Notes: a model not told the origin generated them from the letters alone. A stretch of DNA of 64,000 nucleotides from Megaleporinus macrocephalus (GCA_021613375.1 CM038705.1:8472595-8536594); one strand, 5' to 3'. Counted from the stretch's first letter, positions 1 to 10,711 are shown. Program-made: numbers and translations.

Positions 1-132
1 ATTTAAACTGTGTAAAAATATCACATAGAACAGACCAATAGAAATGCTCCAAAATAGCTTTGGAAAAATTCTGGTTCCATTGACTTCCATTGGAAGTTTA
101 GTATGTTTCTGGCCTCTCCTGTAAAGTTGAAG
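1..132 (-). repeat. Dispersed repeat family A, copy 1 (minus)
   Basis: Reads, on the minus strand, as the ~200-bp family A unit. Its marks are 'CTTTACAGGAGAG', then 'AAGTCAATGGAACCAGAAT', then 'AGCTATTTTGGAGCATTTC' and 'TATTGGTC'. The copy runs off the left edge. Related copies lie at about 500, 10,610, 22,225, 24,636, 34,432, 38,400 and 62,985. It faces copy 2 in inverted orientation. It is non-coding. I do not recognise a named family. Confidence 0.7.
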
Positions 133-180
133 TATAGGGCAGGTGGTCATAGTCTTTTGGGTCACTGGTGTACACATGAC

Positions 181-465
181 ATGATTATGTTGACTGCTGT
201 TGATTAGTCGATGCCATAATGAAGCTAGTGACACGTAGCACTCACCCGAGACAGGTAGGTCAATGATTGGTTCACAACAAGGTCAACTAGGATTCTGAAA
301 GCGACAACATCCAATATATTGCCAGGTTCCTACCAATGCACAGTCCTATGTGATGGGCAGTTGTACTCATACATCAATGATTATGTTGACTGCTGTAATT
401 AGTCAATGTCATAATGAAGCTAGTGACACATACACTCACCTGAGACAGGTAGGTCCATGGTTAGA
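181..465 (+). repeat. Direct duplication of ~85 bp, spaced 197 bp
   Basis: The stretch beginning 'ATGATTATGTTGACTGCTG' at 181 recurs at 378. Both run through 'ATAATGAAGCTAGTGACAC' to 'GAGACAGGTAGGTC' with scattered changes. The pair sits between the inverted family A copies at 1-132 and 485-735, so the whole 735 bp is one composite repeat. No gene is visible. Confidence 0.6.
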
Positions 466-484
466 GCAAACACAAATCCATTTC

Positions 485-735
485 ATTGATTTTCTATGTG
501 TTTTCTAGAGCGAGATATCACACATAGAGCATATCGTCGCTACAAAATTGCAACTTTACAGGAGAGACCAAAAACTTATTTTACTGTCATTGTAAGTCAA
601 TGGAACCAGAATTTTTTCCAGGCTAATTTGGAGCACTTCTATTGGTCCTTTCAGCATGAAATTGTCAGACAGTATAAACGGCCATTGGCGTGTTCAAATG
701 ATGTAGAAAACTGAAAATCTTGTTTTTCATTGGAC
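485..735 (+). repeat. Dispersed repeat family A, copy 2 (plus)
   Basis: Full-length-looking copy, from the 'GAGATATCACACATAGAG' area to 'TTTTCATTGGACAGCGACA'. The latter is the reverse of the 'GTCGCTGTCCAATGAAAA' seen at 10,606, so it probably marks one end of the family. A 72-codon frame inside is by chance. Confidence 0.65.
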
Positions 736-1120
736 AGCGACAATATTCAGTGGTCATGTATTTAGTACTTTATACTTGAATTTCTTATCCTCATGCAAAT
801 TGGCCCTAAACATTAGACACTCTTGTAAAGAAACATGAGTTACTGATATAATACCCTCTGATTAGCACTGCATTCCTAGCCCGTGCTAACCATAGCACTG
901 CCGGTGGATTCTGTGTCTCCACTTTGTTTCCAAACCGCCCGAAAACTCTGAAATCTGGAGTCACAGGCTCTGAAAATGTGTTCAAGTATCGTGAATACGT
1001 GTCTGCACGTCCACATCGCCCACCATCAGCGTCTGAGTGCGTATGTGTGTGGAATATCTCTCTCTGTGAGGTGGCTTCCTCTGTAAGCGGGGTCGAGCTA
1101 TGCTAACGCAAGCGATGGAA
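736..1120. other. No recognisable feature
   Basis: Ordinary mixed-composition sequence. Short open frames lack family resemblance, splice context or unusual codon structure. Nothing is supported here. Confidence 0.5.
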
Positions 1121-1640
1121 AGAGAGATGAGTTAAAGGATCAGAAGAAGTGGGGGTTTCCTGAAAGGGGCTGCTGATAGACGGCCCGCGTGAAAGGAGAG
1201 AGCGAGATGACTAAGCCAAGCTCGGCTCGAGCCTGTAATGACTCGAACTGCTGACTGCATAAGCACAGGGAAACTTAGCATTTAGCGCAATTTAGCATTG
1301 ACCGCAATGCTGCCGAGGAGATAAGAAAACAAGACTTTTCCCTTTGAGGAAACTCTTTTCCCTCACTTTTAACACCTCCTCCATGTATTCTCTCAGGATT
1401 AGGTGACCGGCAGCATTAGGTTTGAGCGTTTTTAGGTAAAGCTGTAGCGCATTGTGATGTGTGGAGACTCGGGTGATCAGTTTTATCCTCCAAGAAAAGG
1501 TTTCTGGTGGTTTTATTGTGAAGTGTGAGACGCAGGTCAACGAATAAGGCAGCAAAAGCACTTTTGAAACTTCATACCGTGAAGCAAACTTTCTGTCTGA
1601 CGGGCGGATGGAGTGGGGGTGGGCGGATGGGTGAGACTTG
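1121..1640. promoter_or_regulatory. Candidate conserved non-coding island 1
   Basis: Non-repetitive, base-balanced stretch between repeats, including 'CTCGAGCCTGTAATGACTCG' and an 'AGCATTTAGCGCAATTTAGC' segment with a short internal duplication. A 117-codon minus-strand frame crosses it but resembles no protein I know. Being single-copy among repeats is the only support for a regulatory role; conservation cannot be judged here. Confidence 0.25.
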
Positions 1641-2149
1641 CCCACAAAAATAGGCGCTACTGAGGAAGTCAGTTCCGTGCAATTTAGAGATGGTAGGTCA
1701 CCAGATAAGATAAAACAGTAGGGCTATGTTTAGAATGTTTGTTAGGAGCTGTATGTGGTAGTAGCTACTGGATTGGATAGTTCTGGGTAGTAAGAATGAG
1801 TTTTGGCTTGATGAGTTAATAGAACAGTGGTCCCCAAGCTGGGGTATATGGGCTCATATTGGGGGTATTCTGACATTAATCTACATCTATTTTCATTTAA
1901 TCAGCTGGCAGCACATTCACATAACATTCCTTCCTTTGTTTCCCCGAGTTCCTGCTACTCCAGGCTGACCAGAACCTATTAAATGGAAATACAAAAGTGT
2001 AAATCTAAAGTCTGCACAGCAAGAAGTGCACAGCTGGATGAAATTGTGTTTTTTCCAGTGTGCAAAAACCTGTAACACAAAAACACACAAGACAGTAATA
2101 TTAGACAGCATGACAGACATAAAATATAAATATAGAGAAGGATAAAAAA

Positions 2150-2152
<3 letters not shown>
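1641..2152. other. No recognisable feature
   Basis: AT-leaning intergenic sequence. I see no repeat family or coding signal before the TA tract. Confidence 0.45.

Positions 2153-2232
<80 letters not shown>
2153..2232 (+). repeat. (TA)40 microsatellite
   Basis: Uninterrupted run of 40 TA units. It translates as alternating Tyr/Ile, which explains the open frame over it. Confidence 0.97.
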
Positions 2233-2237
<5 letters not shown>

Positions 2238-2267
2238 CACCACTATATGAACAGGTTTGCCAATGCT

Positions 2268-2476
2268 TACAATAGCATTGCGCCCTTGTGCCACGTGTTA
2301 ATGTTAGAGTGGAGCTGTAAATGGATTACAACACTGCCATCTAGTGGTCAAAGGTTTAAACACAACACACAATGATTCACTGTCTGCCAGGAATCTGTGT
2401 AGCAATACTGTGTTTTTGAGAATCGATATCAGTATCATTAACAAAATATCCCCATATTCGATATTTTGATATTTTC
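2268..2476 (+). repeat. Dispersed repeat family B, copy 1
   Basis: About 210 bp shared at high identity with 20,380-20,592. Shared marks are 'ATAGCATTGCGCCCTTGTG', 'GGATTACAACACTGCCATCT', 'CACAATGATTCACTGTCTGC' and a tail of GATAT motifs. The second copy ends in 'GTACACCCCTA', like the end of a hAT-type element. The unit carries a CTCF-like core at 2,334-2,347. Non-coding. Confidence 0.75.
2334..2347 (-). promoter_or_regulatory. CTCF-like core inside family B copy 1
   Basis: 'CTGCCATCTAGTGG' fits the reverse of the vertebrate CTCF core consensus CCASYAGRKGGCRS at every position, so the motif faces the minus strand. The same 14 bp are intact in copy 2 at 20,445. Binding is not shown by sequence alone. 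Confidence 0.45.
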
Positions 2477-2724
2477 TTAAAATAAAGGATAAAAGGATAG
2501 ATGTTATATATTGTACACTGTTAACAGTGGTGGTATTATTTCACAGTTAACAGGAAGTGTAAATAGTGAACATTTATTAAGTGCTCAGTGCTAGCTTGAA
2601 TTATTACACAAATTATAGAGTTGAAGATAAATATAATAAGTATAATGCTGTGTTTAGACAGTGTGTGTGTGTAGCAGTCCTGATAGTCTGGTGTGTTGTA
2701 TACTGTGGCGTGCATTGTGTAGAA

Positions 2725-3146
2725 TAGTGTTGCACCGATACCGATACCGTATCGGTACTGGCGCCGATACTGGCACTTACACACAGTATTGGTATCGGCA
2801 ATAGAGAGCGCTGATACCATCAAGCTTATTAACTAAATGGCTGCAGGTGTTTCTGCATTGTGGCAATTTTTATTTTTTCATAGCTCTGAAACTTCTTAAT
2901 GTGTTACTTAAGTTACTCAACCAGTAAATGGTTCTTTCAAGGTTATTATATCTTATTCAGGATAAGACATAAAGAATATATCAACATATAAATAGTGGAA
3001 CACTATAAACATCAGGATTTATAGCCATATATCGAGCATTTAAGTCAGAGTTGGTATCGATATCGATACTCGGTATCGGCAGATACCTGAAAAGCTGGTA
3101 TTGGTATTGGTATCGGTAAGGAAAAAGTGGTATCGGTGCATCCCTA
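2725..3146 (+). mobile_element. hAT-type MITE (family C) with intact 8-bp TSD
   Basis: A 422-bp non-autonomous element. The flanking direct repeats GTGTAGAA (2,717-2,724 and 3,147-3,154) are identical. The left end begins 'TAGTGTTGCACCGATACC' and the right end is the reverse of 'TAGGGATGCACCGATACC', so the ends form imperfect terminal inverted repeats. Inner ends are built from GGTATCGG steps. 8-bp duplications with such ends are typical of the hAT superfamily. There is no transposase, so it needs one in trans. A second copy with its own TSD is at 53,118-53,514. Confidence 0.92.
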
Positions 3147-3154
3147 GTGTAGAA

Positions 3155-3479
3155 CAGACCTGAGTCAGTCCTGAGAGGCCTGTGTATTGTTGAGTGTTTG
3201 GAATTATATAGAATGATATGATAATATTACATATATGGAATGGAACCAGACTATATTCCAAACCATTTTTTAGTCTGTTTATATATATTTGGAGATACTT
3301 ATTGTTAAAATCAAACTTCTGATGATATGTGTGTGTATACTGTATATTTCATGGTAAATGAACCAATAAAAGTAATAAACTAAACTTTTATTCATTTTCT
3401 TTGATCAGCAATTATGTATATGTCTAATAGTCTAGTAGCTAATATGGCTACTAGCATACTAACTGGGTACAGTCTGCTC
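3155..3479. other. No recognisable feature
   Basis: AT-rich spacer between the MITE and an AAT run. No gene or repeat family is recognised. Confidence 0.45.
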
Positions 3480-3480
3480 A

Positions 3481-3520
<40 letters not shown>

Positions 3521-3521
3521 G
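3480..3521 (+). repeat. (AAT)~14 microsatellite
   Basis: Perfect AAT/ATA trinucleotide run of about 42 bp. Confidence 0.93.
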
Positions 3522-4205
3522 TTTTGTTAGACTGCTTGCATTTGTTTTTATGTCTGAATTAAAAAAAACAAGGGTAGATCGAAGTCCACGGCAGTCTGTC
3601 GTCGTGTTTTACAGGTGATTGGACTACTAAGTGAAATGAGGGTATCGATGTGAGGGTCTCTGTGTGTGGCAACTTGGGCCGCTGAATTGCTGTTGCATCG
3701 AAAAAGTTCAGTATGCTCGATTTCATCATCTGGCTTCAAAGGGTGCGTGTGGTGCCTCCTGGTGGTTTAATTGACACCACTTGAAACAGGGAAAGTCCAG
3801 TCCGGGGCTGGAAGTGGAGGCGGGTCTGTGCCCGGAGGTGGTTTATTGGAGGGAATGTTTGCTCCTTATCTCGCTCTACATGCGTGAGTGGAAAAGACAA
3901 AATCAGGAAAGCGGTGAGATTGTGTTCTCCGAGGAGGGATGTTGGATTAGTCTTTCAGAAGCCGGGCGGGGCACCGAGAGGCTGGAAACATGCTGAATAA
4001 GTGGTGGAAAAGGGGAGGCTGGGCCACGTGAGGGAGGAAGGCGCAGTGAACGAGGGAGGGGAAGTGAGCGAGCAAGTGGGGGAGGTTAATTGGAGTGTGG
4101 ACGTTAGTGCTGTGTATAATTCGGAGATGCTTATTGTTTAAATCAGACTAATGATGATTCCTTATTACAGTTCCAGAGTCCAGGCAGCGGGCCAGGCTAA
4201 CGTAC
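3522..4205. other. Mixed, GC-richer stretch without a gene
   Basis: Includes a G-rich purine-leaning segment (about 3,960-4,100) ahead of the pyrimidine tract. Small open frames show no recognisable protein. A segment near 4,110-4,155 ('GAGATGCTTATTGTT', 'AATCAGACT') echoes 3,290-3,320, a short dispersed duplication. Confidence 0.35.
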
Positions 4206-4212
4206 ACTACTA

Positions 4213-4231
4213 CTGCTCTACCTCTCCACCC

Positions 4232-4264
<33 letters not shown>

Positions 4265-4325
4265 CATTATTCTCTCTCTTTCCCCCTCTCTCTTCACCAT
4301 TCTCTTGCTCTCCCTCTCTTTCTCC

Positions 4326-4371
<46 letters not shown>

Positions 4372-4994
4372 GTCTCTCTCTCTCTCTCTCTGTCTCTCTC
4401 TCCATTATTCTCTCTCTTCCCCCTTTCTCTTCACCATTCTCTTGCTTAGTCTTCCTCTCTCTCTCTTTCTCTCTATCTCTCTTGCTCTGTCTCTCTCTGT
4501 CTCTTTCCCTTCTTTTGTCTGTCTCATGTTCTTCTTTACCTTTTCTCTTTGTTCTCTCTTTTTCTCCCTTAATCTTTCCTTTGCTCCCTTTTTCATTCTG
4601 TTTCCGGTCTCTATCTCTTCTCTTTCTCTCTCACCCTCTTTATTTTTGTCTATTTCTCTTCCTCTCCTCCATCTATCTGCCCCTCTCTCCGTCTCCCTCT
4701 CTCCTCTTTCTCATTTCCTCTCTTCTCTCTCTTACTTTGCTTCCTTCCCTTCTCTTTCCTTTTCCCTCTTTCTACCTCTCATCCCCCCTTTTCGCTTTCC
4801 CACGTCTCTATTTCCCTCTCTTTTTCTTTCTAATGGCATCCATCTCGTCTCCTCCATCTCTCATCTGTCTCTGCTTCACACCCTCTCTCTGTTTGTCTCC
4901 CTTTTTCCTTCTTTCTTTCCCCACTCTCTCTCCTCCCTGCCCTTTTCCCCCTGTTGTTCCTTTTCAGGTTTTCTCTCTCCTTCCCCCCTTTTTC

Positions 4995-5033
<39 letters not shown>

Positions 5034-5169
5034 CCCTCTCTCTCCTCACTGCTCTCTCCCACTTTCTCTCTCTCTTCGCTCTTTCGCTCTCTTTTCCTGT
5101 CTCTCTTTATCTCTTACCTCTCTCCCTCTTTCACTCTCTCTCTCCTTTTCTCTCTGCCTTCCCCTGCCT

Positions 5170-5216
<47 letters not shown>
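4213..5216 (+). repeat. 1-kb polypyrimidine tract
   Basis: Almost pure C/T for about 1,000 bp: CTCTCT runs broken by CCC, TTT and occasional G or A. Pure (CT)n blocks lie near 4,330-4,390, 5,000-5,030 and 5,171-5,213. A 356-codon Ser/Leu/Phe frame on plus and Arg/Glu frames on minus are composition artefacts. Such tracts can form triplex (H-) DNA. Confidence 0.92.
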
Positions 5217-5219
<3 letters not shown>

Positions 5220-5527
5220 AATGATACAGAGTAGAGGTGGAGATGGAGGGGGTAGGAGAGGTGAGCTTTTGAGATAGAGAGAGAGAGAGAGAGAGAGAGG
5301 AACAGCAGGTGTTGTGAAGTGCTCTGATGAGAGAAACTGATTATTATGATTACGGCGCTGATGGCGACAGTGATGATGATGATGGTGATGATGATGATGG
5401 TGATGACGATGACGAACGAGAGCGCGACGGAGACGGAAGAGAGAGAAAGAGCTGATTTGAATCTGAATGCCAGCCTGATGGCCGCTCTTTCTCCTTACTG
5501 GCATGGGGCCGTGCCAGCCTCCCTCTT

Positions 5528-5569
<42 letters not shown>

Positions 5570-5750
5570 CCTCGCTCTCCCTCTACTTCTCTCTCTCTCT
5601 CCCTCGCTCTCAATTTCAATTCAATTCACAGGATCAAGTACAGTACTGCCTAAGCACCAGCAAATACAGTTTAGTTTCAAGGTTTAAGCGATAGCTGGGT
5701 ATATTCAGAGAAGATGGACAGAATAATAGCAGTGGTACAGTGGAGCGCGG

Positions 5751-5800
<50 letters not shown>
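5217..5800. repeat. Compound microsatellite cluster
   Basis: (GA)n at 5,275-5,301, an imperfect GAT/GATGGT run at 5,373-5,414, then (CT)n at about 5,531-5,568 and 5,752-5,797. The trinucleotide run gives Met/Val on plus and poly-His on minus. The intervening 5,415-5,525 and 5,605-5,750 are ordinary sequence with no supported gene. Confidence 0.85.
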
Positions 5801-5809
5801 TTCCCCAGT

Positions 5810-6060
5810 CTTTATATCCTCCTCCCTCGTATGCATACGCATGCCGCACACGGAGAGGGCGGTATTTGAAGCAAAACATGTCCAGCGGATGTCAAACGGG
5901 AACCTTATCCCTGACCTTTCGCCACGCCACACATTTCAGAGCGAATTCCAGACACACATGACGCCGCCTGTGAATGCTGATGGAACACGTGTGCCGTCCC
6001 CCCACACCCACGGGGGGCTGAAGTTTGGGCGGCATTGCTTAAAGTAAGCGAACGCGTGCA
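5810..6060. promoter_or_regulatory. Candidate conserved non-coding island 2
   Basis: Non-repetitive and GC-balanced, including 'TATCCCTGACCTTTCGCC', which contains a TGACCTTT nuclear-receptor-like half-site at about 5,910. A short plus-strand frame crosses it without recognisable domains. Regulatory role is inference only. Confidence 0.25.
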
Positions 6061-6117
6061 CGCAACAGACTTCTATATAACTGATACACAGTCACTGTTT
6101 ATGTACTGACAAGCCTG

Positions 6118-6789
6118 TACACCCCCCAGTCAAAAGTTTGGGCACGCTTACCTCACAAGGTCATGCAGGCTATCTTCTTCAGTCCTGTTAGAAAAGAAGC
6201 TGCTCAAGCCTTTATCTGATCAGTAAGTGTAAGAACAGCAGATCTGATTAGAACAGATGTAAATAATCAGACATGCACTACAAAGTAACATGAATATGTT
6301 ATTGTGAGAGAAGTAGATCAGATCTTGAGCTCCAGTTTGAAGAAGTGTATGAATGCATTGTATGAATGTGTTCAGTTCCTTCAGCAGCAATCTTGATTTA
6401 GCTTAATGAAGTACTGAGCAGTCAAAGCAGGTATTAGATGAGAACTGTAAATAATACGGGGTTGTTTATAGAAGGAGAAGCTTAGAAAGAGTTAAATCAA
6501 CACACAGACGTATGTAAAAGCACTACTTACTCTATTAATACTGATTAATACTTCAAAAATCAAGTGTTTTGCTGAGTAAATAAAAAAATCCCGAGTGCGC
6601 AGCACTGTATGTACAACTGCTCCAGGGCAAACGAGGCCTAATTTTTAAAAGGAGCTATAAACATTCTTTCAACCACAACCAGATGTTTTATTTTGGTCCA
6701 GGGGTAATTCTATAAGTGTAATTGTATAGTTTTTATTGCTAAACCTGGGTAGTCGCGCCCAAACATTTGACTGGTAGACTGATGGTGTA
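6118..6789 (+). mobile_element. Non-autonomous Tc1-type element (family D)
   Basis: Left end from TA at 6,118 through 'CCAGTCAAAAGTTTGGGC'. The right end, read in reverse, is 'CCAGTCAAATGTTTGGGC' running to a TA at 6,788, with about 8 extra bases before the match. TA boundaries and a CAGTCAAAAGTTTGG terminus fit fish Tc1/mariner elements. The interior ('GATCTTGAGCTCCAGTTTGA', 'GAAGTACTGAGCAGTCAAAG') has no transposase. Interior pieces recur at 40,225-40,480, 43,395-43,510 and 62,545-62,900. Confidence 0.7.
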
Positions 6790-7160
6790 CACTTTATGGC
6801 ACGTTTGACATTTTCTGTTCCTCAGATGAGCTCAAATCTATGTCTTTGTAGAAGATGAGTTCACTGATCTTCTCTTAACATCTGTCAACAAAACGTGTAG
6901 TGCAAACAAATATTTGCATACGCTGTGCACTTGCTGTGTGCACTTCATCTGTGTAGGTGCACCGTGTAGGTGTCATTCTAACACACATTACAGACCACTT
7001 TCAGTCATTTTTTTTCTTTTTCTTCCATGATGTATATATAGTTAGGAGTGGGCTGCACACATGCACAGAGTGTCAGTGCTATACATTTATTAATACCACA
7101 TGTATTAAAGAAATTAGTATGTGTTTTCTATTATACCCTCACTGAGCCCTGGATTAAGAA
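6790..7160. other. No recognisable feature
   Basis: AT-leaning spacer with a T-rich run near 7,008. No gene is supported. Confidence 0.45.
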
Positions 7161-7164
7161 CAGC

Positions 7165-7317
7165 TCCTTGTTCCTACACTCTCTATCCATCTTGGAGAAC
7201 CTTGTAGTTCTACACCTACAGACTGTAGTCCATCTGTTTCTCTGTATACTTTATTACCATGTTCTTCAATGGTGCCCCTCAGGTAGTAATTGGGTGGTGG
7301 ATCATTCCCAGCATTGA
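7165..7317 (+). repeat. Foldback family E, fragment
   Basis: Shows the outer arm of family E: 'TACAGACTGTAGTCCATCTG', 'TTTCTCTGTATACTTTATTA' and 'GGTGGATCATTC'. It stops where the 46-bp array begins. Other members are at 11,236, 20,036, 23,330, 40,490, 43,530 and 54,055. Confidence 0.7.
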
Positions 7318-7364
7318 AATCGCCTACTAGTCAGTAGGTACTAGATAAGAGTCAGTACGTACGC

Positions 7365-9470
7365 CTACTGATTTCACTACTGAGTATTCGGACATACTAG
7401 CCGCGCTCGCCTACTGATTTCACTACTGAGTATTCAGACATACTAGCCGTGCTCGCCTACTGATTTCACTACTGAGTATTCAGACATACTAGCCACGCTC
7501 ACCTACTGATTTCACTACTGAGTATTCAGACATACTAGCCACGCTCGCCTACTGATTTCACTACTGAGTATTCAGACATACTAGCCGCGCTCGCCTACTG
7601 ATTTCACTACTGAGTATTTAGACATACTAGCCACGCTTGCCTACTGATTTCACTACTGAGTATTCAGACATACTAGCCGCGCTCGCCTACTGATTTCACT
7701 ACTGAGTATTCAGACATACTAGCCGCGCTCGCCTACTGATTTCACTACTGAGTATTCAGACATACTAGCCGCGCTCGCCTACTGATTTACTACTGAGTAT
7801 TCAGACATACTAGCCACGCTCGCCTACTGATTTCACTACTGAGTATTCAGACATACTAGCCACGCTCGCCTACTGATTTCACTACTGAGTATTCAGACAT
7901 ACTAGCCGCGCTCGCCTACTGATTTCACTACTGAGTATTCAGACATACTAGCCACGCTTGCCTACTGATTTCACTACTGAGTATTCAGACATACTAGCCG
8001 CGCTCGCCTACTGATTTCACTACTGAGTATTTAGACATACTAGCCACGCTTGCCTACTGATTTCACTACTGAGTATTCAGACATACTAGCCGCGCTCGCC
8101 TACTGATTTCACTACTGAGTATTCAGACATACTAGCCGCGCTCGCCTACTGATTTCACTACTGAGTATTCAGACATACTAGCCACGCTCGCCTACTGATT
8201 TCACTACTGAATATTCATACATACTAGCTGCGCTCGCCTACTGATTTCACTACTGAGTATTCAGACATACTAGCCGTGCTCGCCTACTGATTTCACTACT
8301 GAGTATTTAGACATACTAGCCGCGCTCGCCTACTGATTTCACTACTGAATATTCATACATACTAGCTGCGCTCGCCTACTGATTTCACTACTGAGTATTC
8401 AGACATACACTACTGAGTATTTAGACATACTAGCCGCGCTCGCCTACTGATTTCACTACTGAGTATTCGGACATACTAGCCGCGCTCGCCTACTGATTTC
8501 ACTACTGAGTATTCATACATACTAGCCGCACTCGCCTACTGATTTCACTACTGAGTATTCAGACATACTAGCTGCGCTAGCCTACTGATTTCACTACTGG
8601 GTATTCAGACATACTAGCCACGCTCGCCTACTGATTTCACTACTGAGTATTCAGACATACTAGCCGCGCTCGCCTACTGATTTCACTACTGAGTATTCAT
8701 ACATACTAGCTGCGCTCGCCTACTGATTTCACTACTGAGTATTCAGACATACTAGCCACGCTCGCCTACTGATTTCACTACTGAGTATTCAGACATACTA
8801 GACACGCTCGCCTACTGATTTCACTACTGACTATTCAGACATACTAGCCGCGCTCACCTACTGATTTCACTACTAAGTATTCTACATACTAGACACGCTC
8901 ACCTACTGATTTCACTACTGAGTATTCTACATACTAGCCGCGCTCACCTACTGATTTCACTACTAAGTATTCAGACATACTAGCCGCGCTCGCCTACTGA
9001 TTTCACTACTAAGTATTCTACATACTAGACACGCTCACCTACTGATTTCACTACTGAGTATTCTACATACTAGCCGCGCTCACCTACTGATTTCACTACT
9101 AAGTATTCAGACATACTAGCCGCGCTCGCCTACTGATTTCACTACTAAGTATTCAGACATACTAGCCGCGCTCGCCTACTGATTTCACTACTGAGTATTT
9201 AGACATACTAGCCACGCTCGCCTACTGATTTCACTACTGAGTATTCAGACATACTAGCCGCGCTCGCCTACTGATTTCACTACTGAGTATTCAGACATAC
9301 TAGCCGCGCTCGCCTACTGATTTCACTACTGAGTATTCAGACATACTAGCCGCGCTCGCCTACTGATTTCACTACTGAGTATTCAGACATACTAGCCGCG
9401 CTCGCCTACTGATTTCACTACTGAGTATTCAGACATACTAGCCGCGCTCGCCTACTGATTTCACTACTTT
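7365..9470 (+). repeat. 46-bp minisatellite, ~46 copies
   Basis: Head-to-tail 46-bp units built on 'CTACTGATTTCACTACTGAG' plus 'TATTCAGACATACTAGCCGC' plus GCTCGC. Most units differ by one or two bases, chiefly CGC/CAC/TGC at the CpG-bearing end. Some units are 45 bp because 'TCAGACATAC' becomes 'TCTACATAC'. A three-unit block (45+45+46 = 136 bp) occurs twice in a row from 8,875 and 9,011. 46 is not a multiple of three and no frame stays open. Spacers are not unique, so this is not a CRISPR array. Confidence 0.96.
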
Positions 9471-10086
9471 CACTACATCCAGAATTCTTCCCAATAAATA
9501 TACCCCACAGTTTTACTGCACAGTGGCTGTTTATTAGGTAGGTTTAACATGTACAAGGTGCCAGAACGTTTGCTCAGGCCACTTGCTACGTTTCATTTTT
9601 CATCCCATGTGTTTAATTACAAGAGCCAAACCATTTTCAGGCGCCCCCCCCACCCACTCCAAGCTCCCCCTAGAACCACGCCTGATTTTACAGGACGTGG
9701 TGACTTTTTAAATGTCAGGTTATGTATTAAATGTCAGTAAATAAATTTAAGATTTATGTGAAAGTGGTGCGGCTGTAACCTGCACATAAGCACTGATGTG
9801 TAATTATGGGGCTGTAATTTGCCTTGATGAGTCTATAGGTATCAGACGTGAGCTCTCAACACACAAACTTAGGCTTAGTTTTTAAGCGTAAGGTCTACAA
9901 GGAGGCAGTCTGGAGAAGACGCTGTGCGGCAGGAATCAATACGCTGCACTAACTGTATTTACGGGCTGGCACGTGGGGTCTAGTCGTTTAGTTTGTTTTT
10001 TGTTAGACTTATTTCGAGAGATGTTCCTAAAAGAAGTCAATAGAAATGACATGGCGGATCGTGGACACGCTGGGTGAGGGCAGAGG

Positions 10087-10087
<1 letters not shown>
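9471..10087. other. No recognisable feature
   Basis: Mixed spacer after the minisatellite. I found no repeat family or coding signal. Confidence 0.4.

Positions 10088-10149
<62 letters not shown>
10088..10149 (+). repeat. (TA)31 microsatellite
   Basis: Uninterrupted TA run of 62 bp. Confidence 0.96.
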
Positions 10150-10152
<3 letters not shown>

Positions 10153-10556
10153 GCATCAGCAGAGAGGAAGAACACACAGGAGGCCGGGATTCCGCTGCAA
10201 GATGTGTTCTTTATTAAACACGCGGCAGGAAAAGCACATACAGTGCAACGAAACCCGAGGGGAGGTCACCCTGGGGGGGGACCAACCGCCGACGCTAAAC
10301 GCCCACGCAATAACCTCACTTCCCAGCACATAAATAACACACACGCACACACACACACTTCAGACAACAACACTAAACAACACACAAGTCCTGTGTTAGG
10401 AGGGCGTGCTCCTAGCAACGAGTGTCTGAGCATGGGCGCTCACATGGCCTTGCCTCCCAGTGCCAGCCTGCAGCTGGTGGCTACTGTACATTGTAGCGTC
10501 CAGCTGCTGGCTCATTTACCTATGGACACATGGGAGGCGTGGTCACACATGGAGCC

Positions 10557-10559
<3 letters not shown>
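10150..10559. other. Unassigned sequence between two TA tracts
   Basis: Moderately GC-rich, with a short imperfect CA run at about 10,340-10,362. A 139-codon plus-strand frame crosses into the next TA tract and so encodes Tyr/Ile repeats; I see no protein family in it. Being bracketed by TA runs suggests an inserted element, but I could not identify ends. Confidence 0.35.
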
Positions 10560-10600
<41 letters not shown>

Positions 10601-10605
10601 TATAT
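10560..10605 (+). repeat. TA microsatellite with one CA interruption
   Basis: TA run of 46 bp with a single C at 10,595. It directly abuts family A copy 3. Confidence 0.93.
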
Positions 10606-10711
10606 GTCGTCGCTGTCCAATGAAAAAAATTGCAACCAAAAACTTTCAATGTAAGTCAATGGAACCAGAATTATTTACAAGCTATTGTGGCGCAAAAAGC
10701 TTGGAAAGCTT

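Noticed and set aside
2153..2294. 125-codon minus frame with a Tyr/Ile run
   Set aside because: Produced by the (TA)40 tract, as are similar frames at 10.1, 10.6 and 62.5 kb.
4151..5221. 356-codon Ser/Leu/Phe-rich frame on plus
   Set aside because: Translation of the polypyrimidine tract; a second plus frame of 309 codons overlaps it in another phase.
7365..9470. CRISPR-like regular array
   Set aside because: The entire 46-bp unit is repeated with no unique spacers, and the DNA is vertebrate.
10150..10559. Possible LTR or gene 3' end between TA runs
   Set aside because: No paired LTR, primer-binding site or polypurine tract is visible, and the long frame runs into the TA tract.
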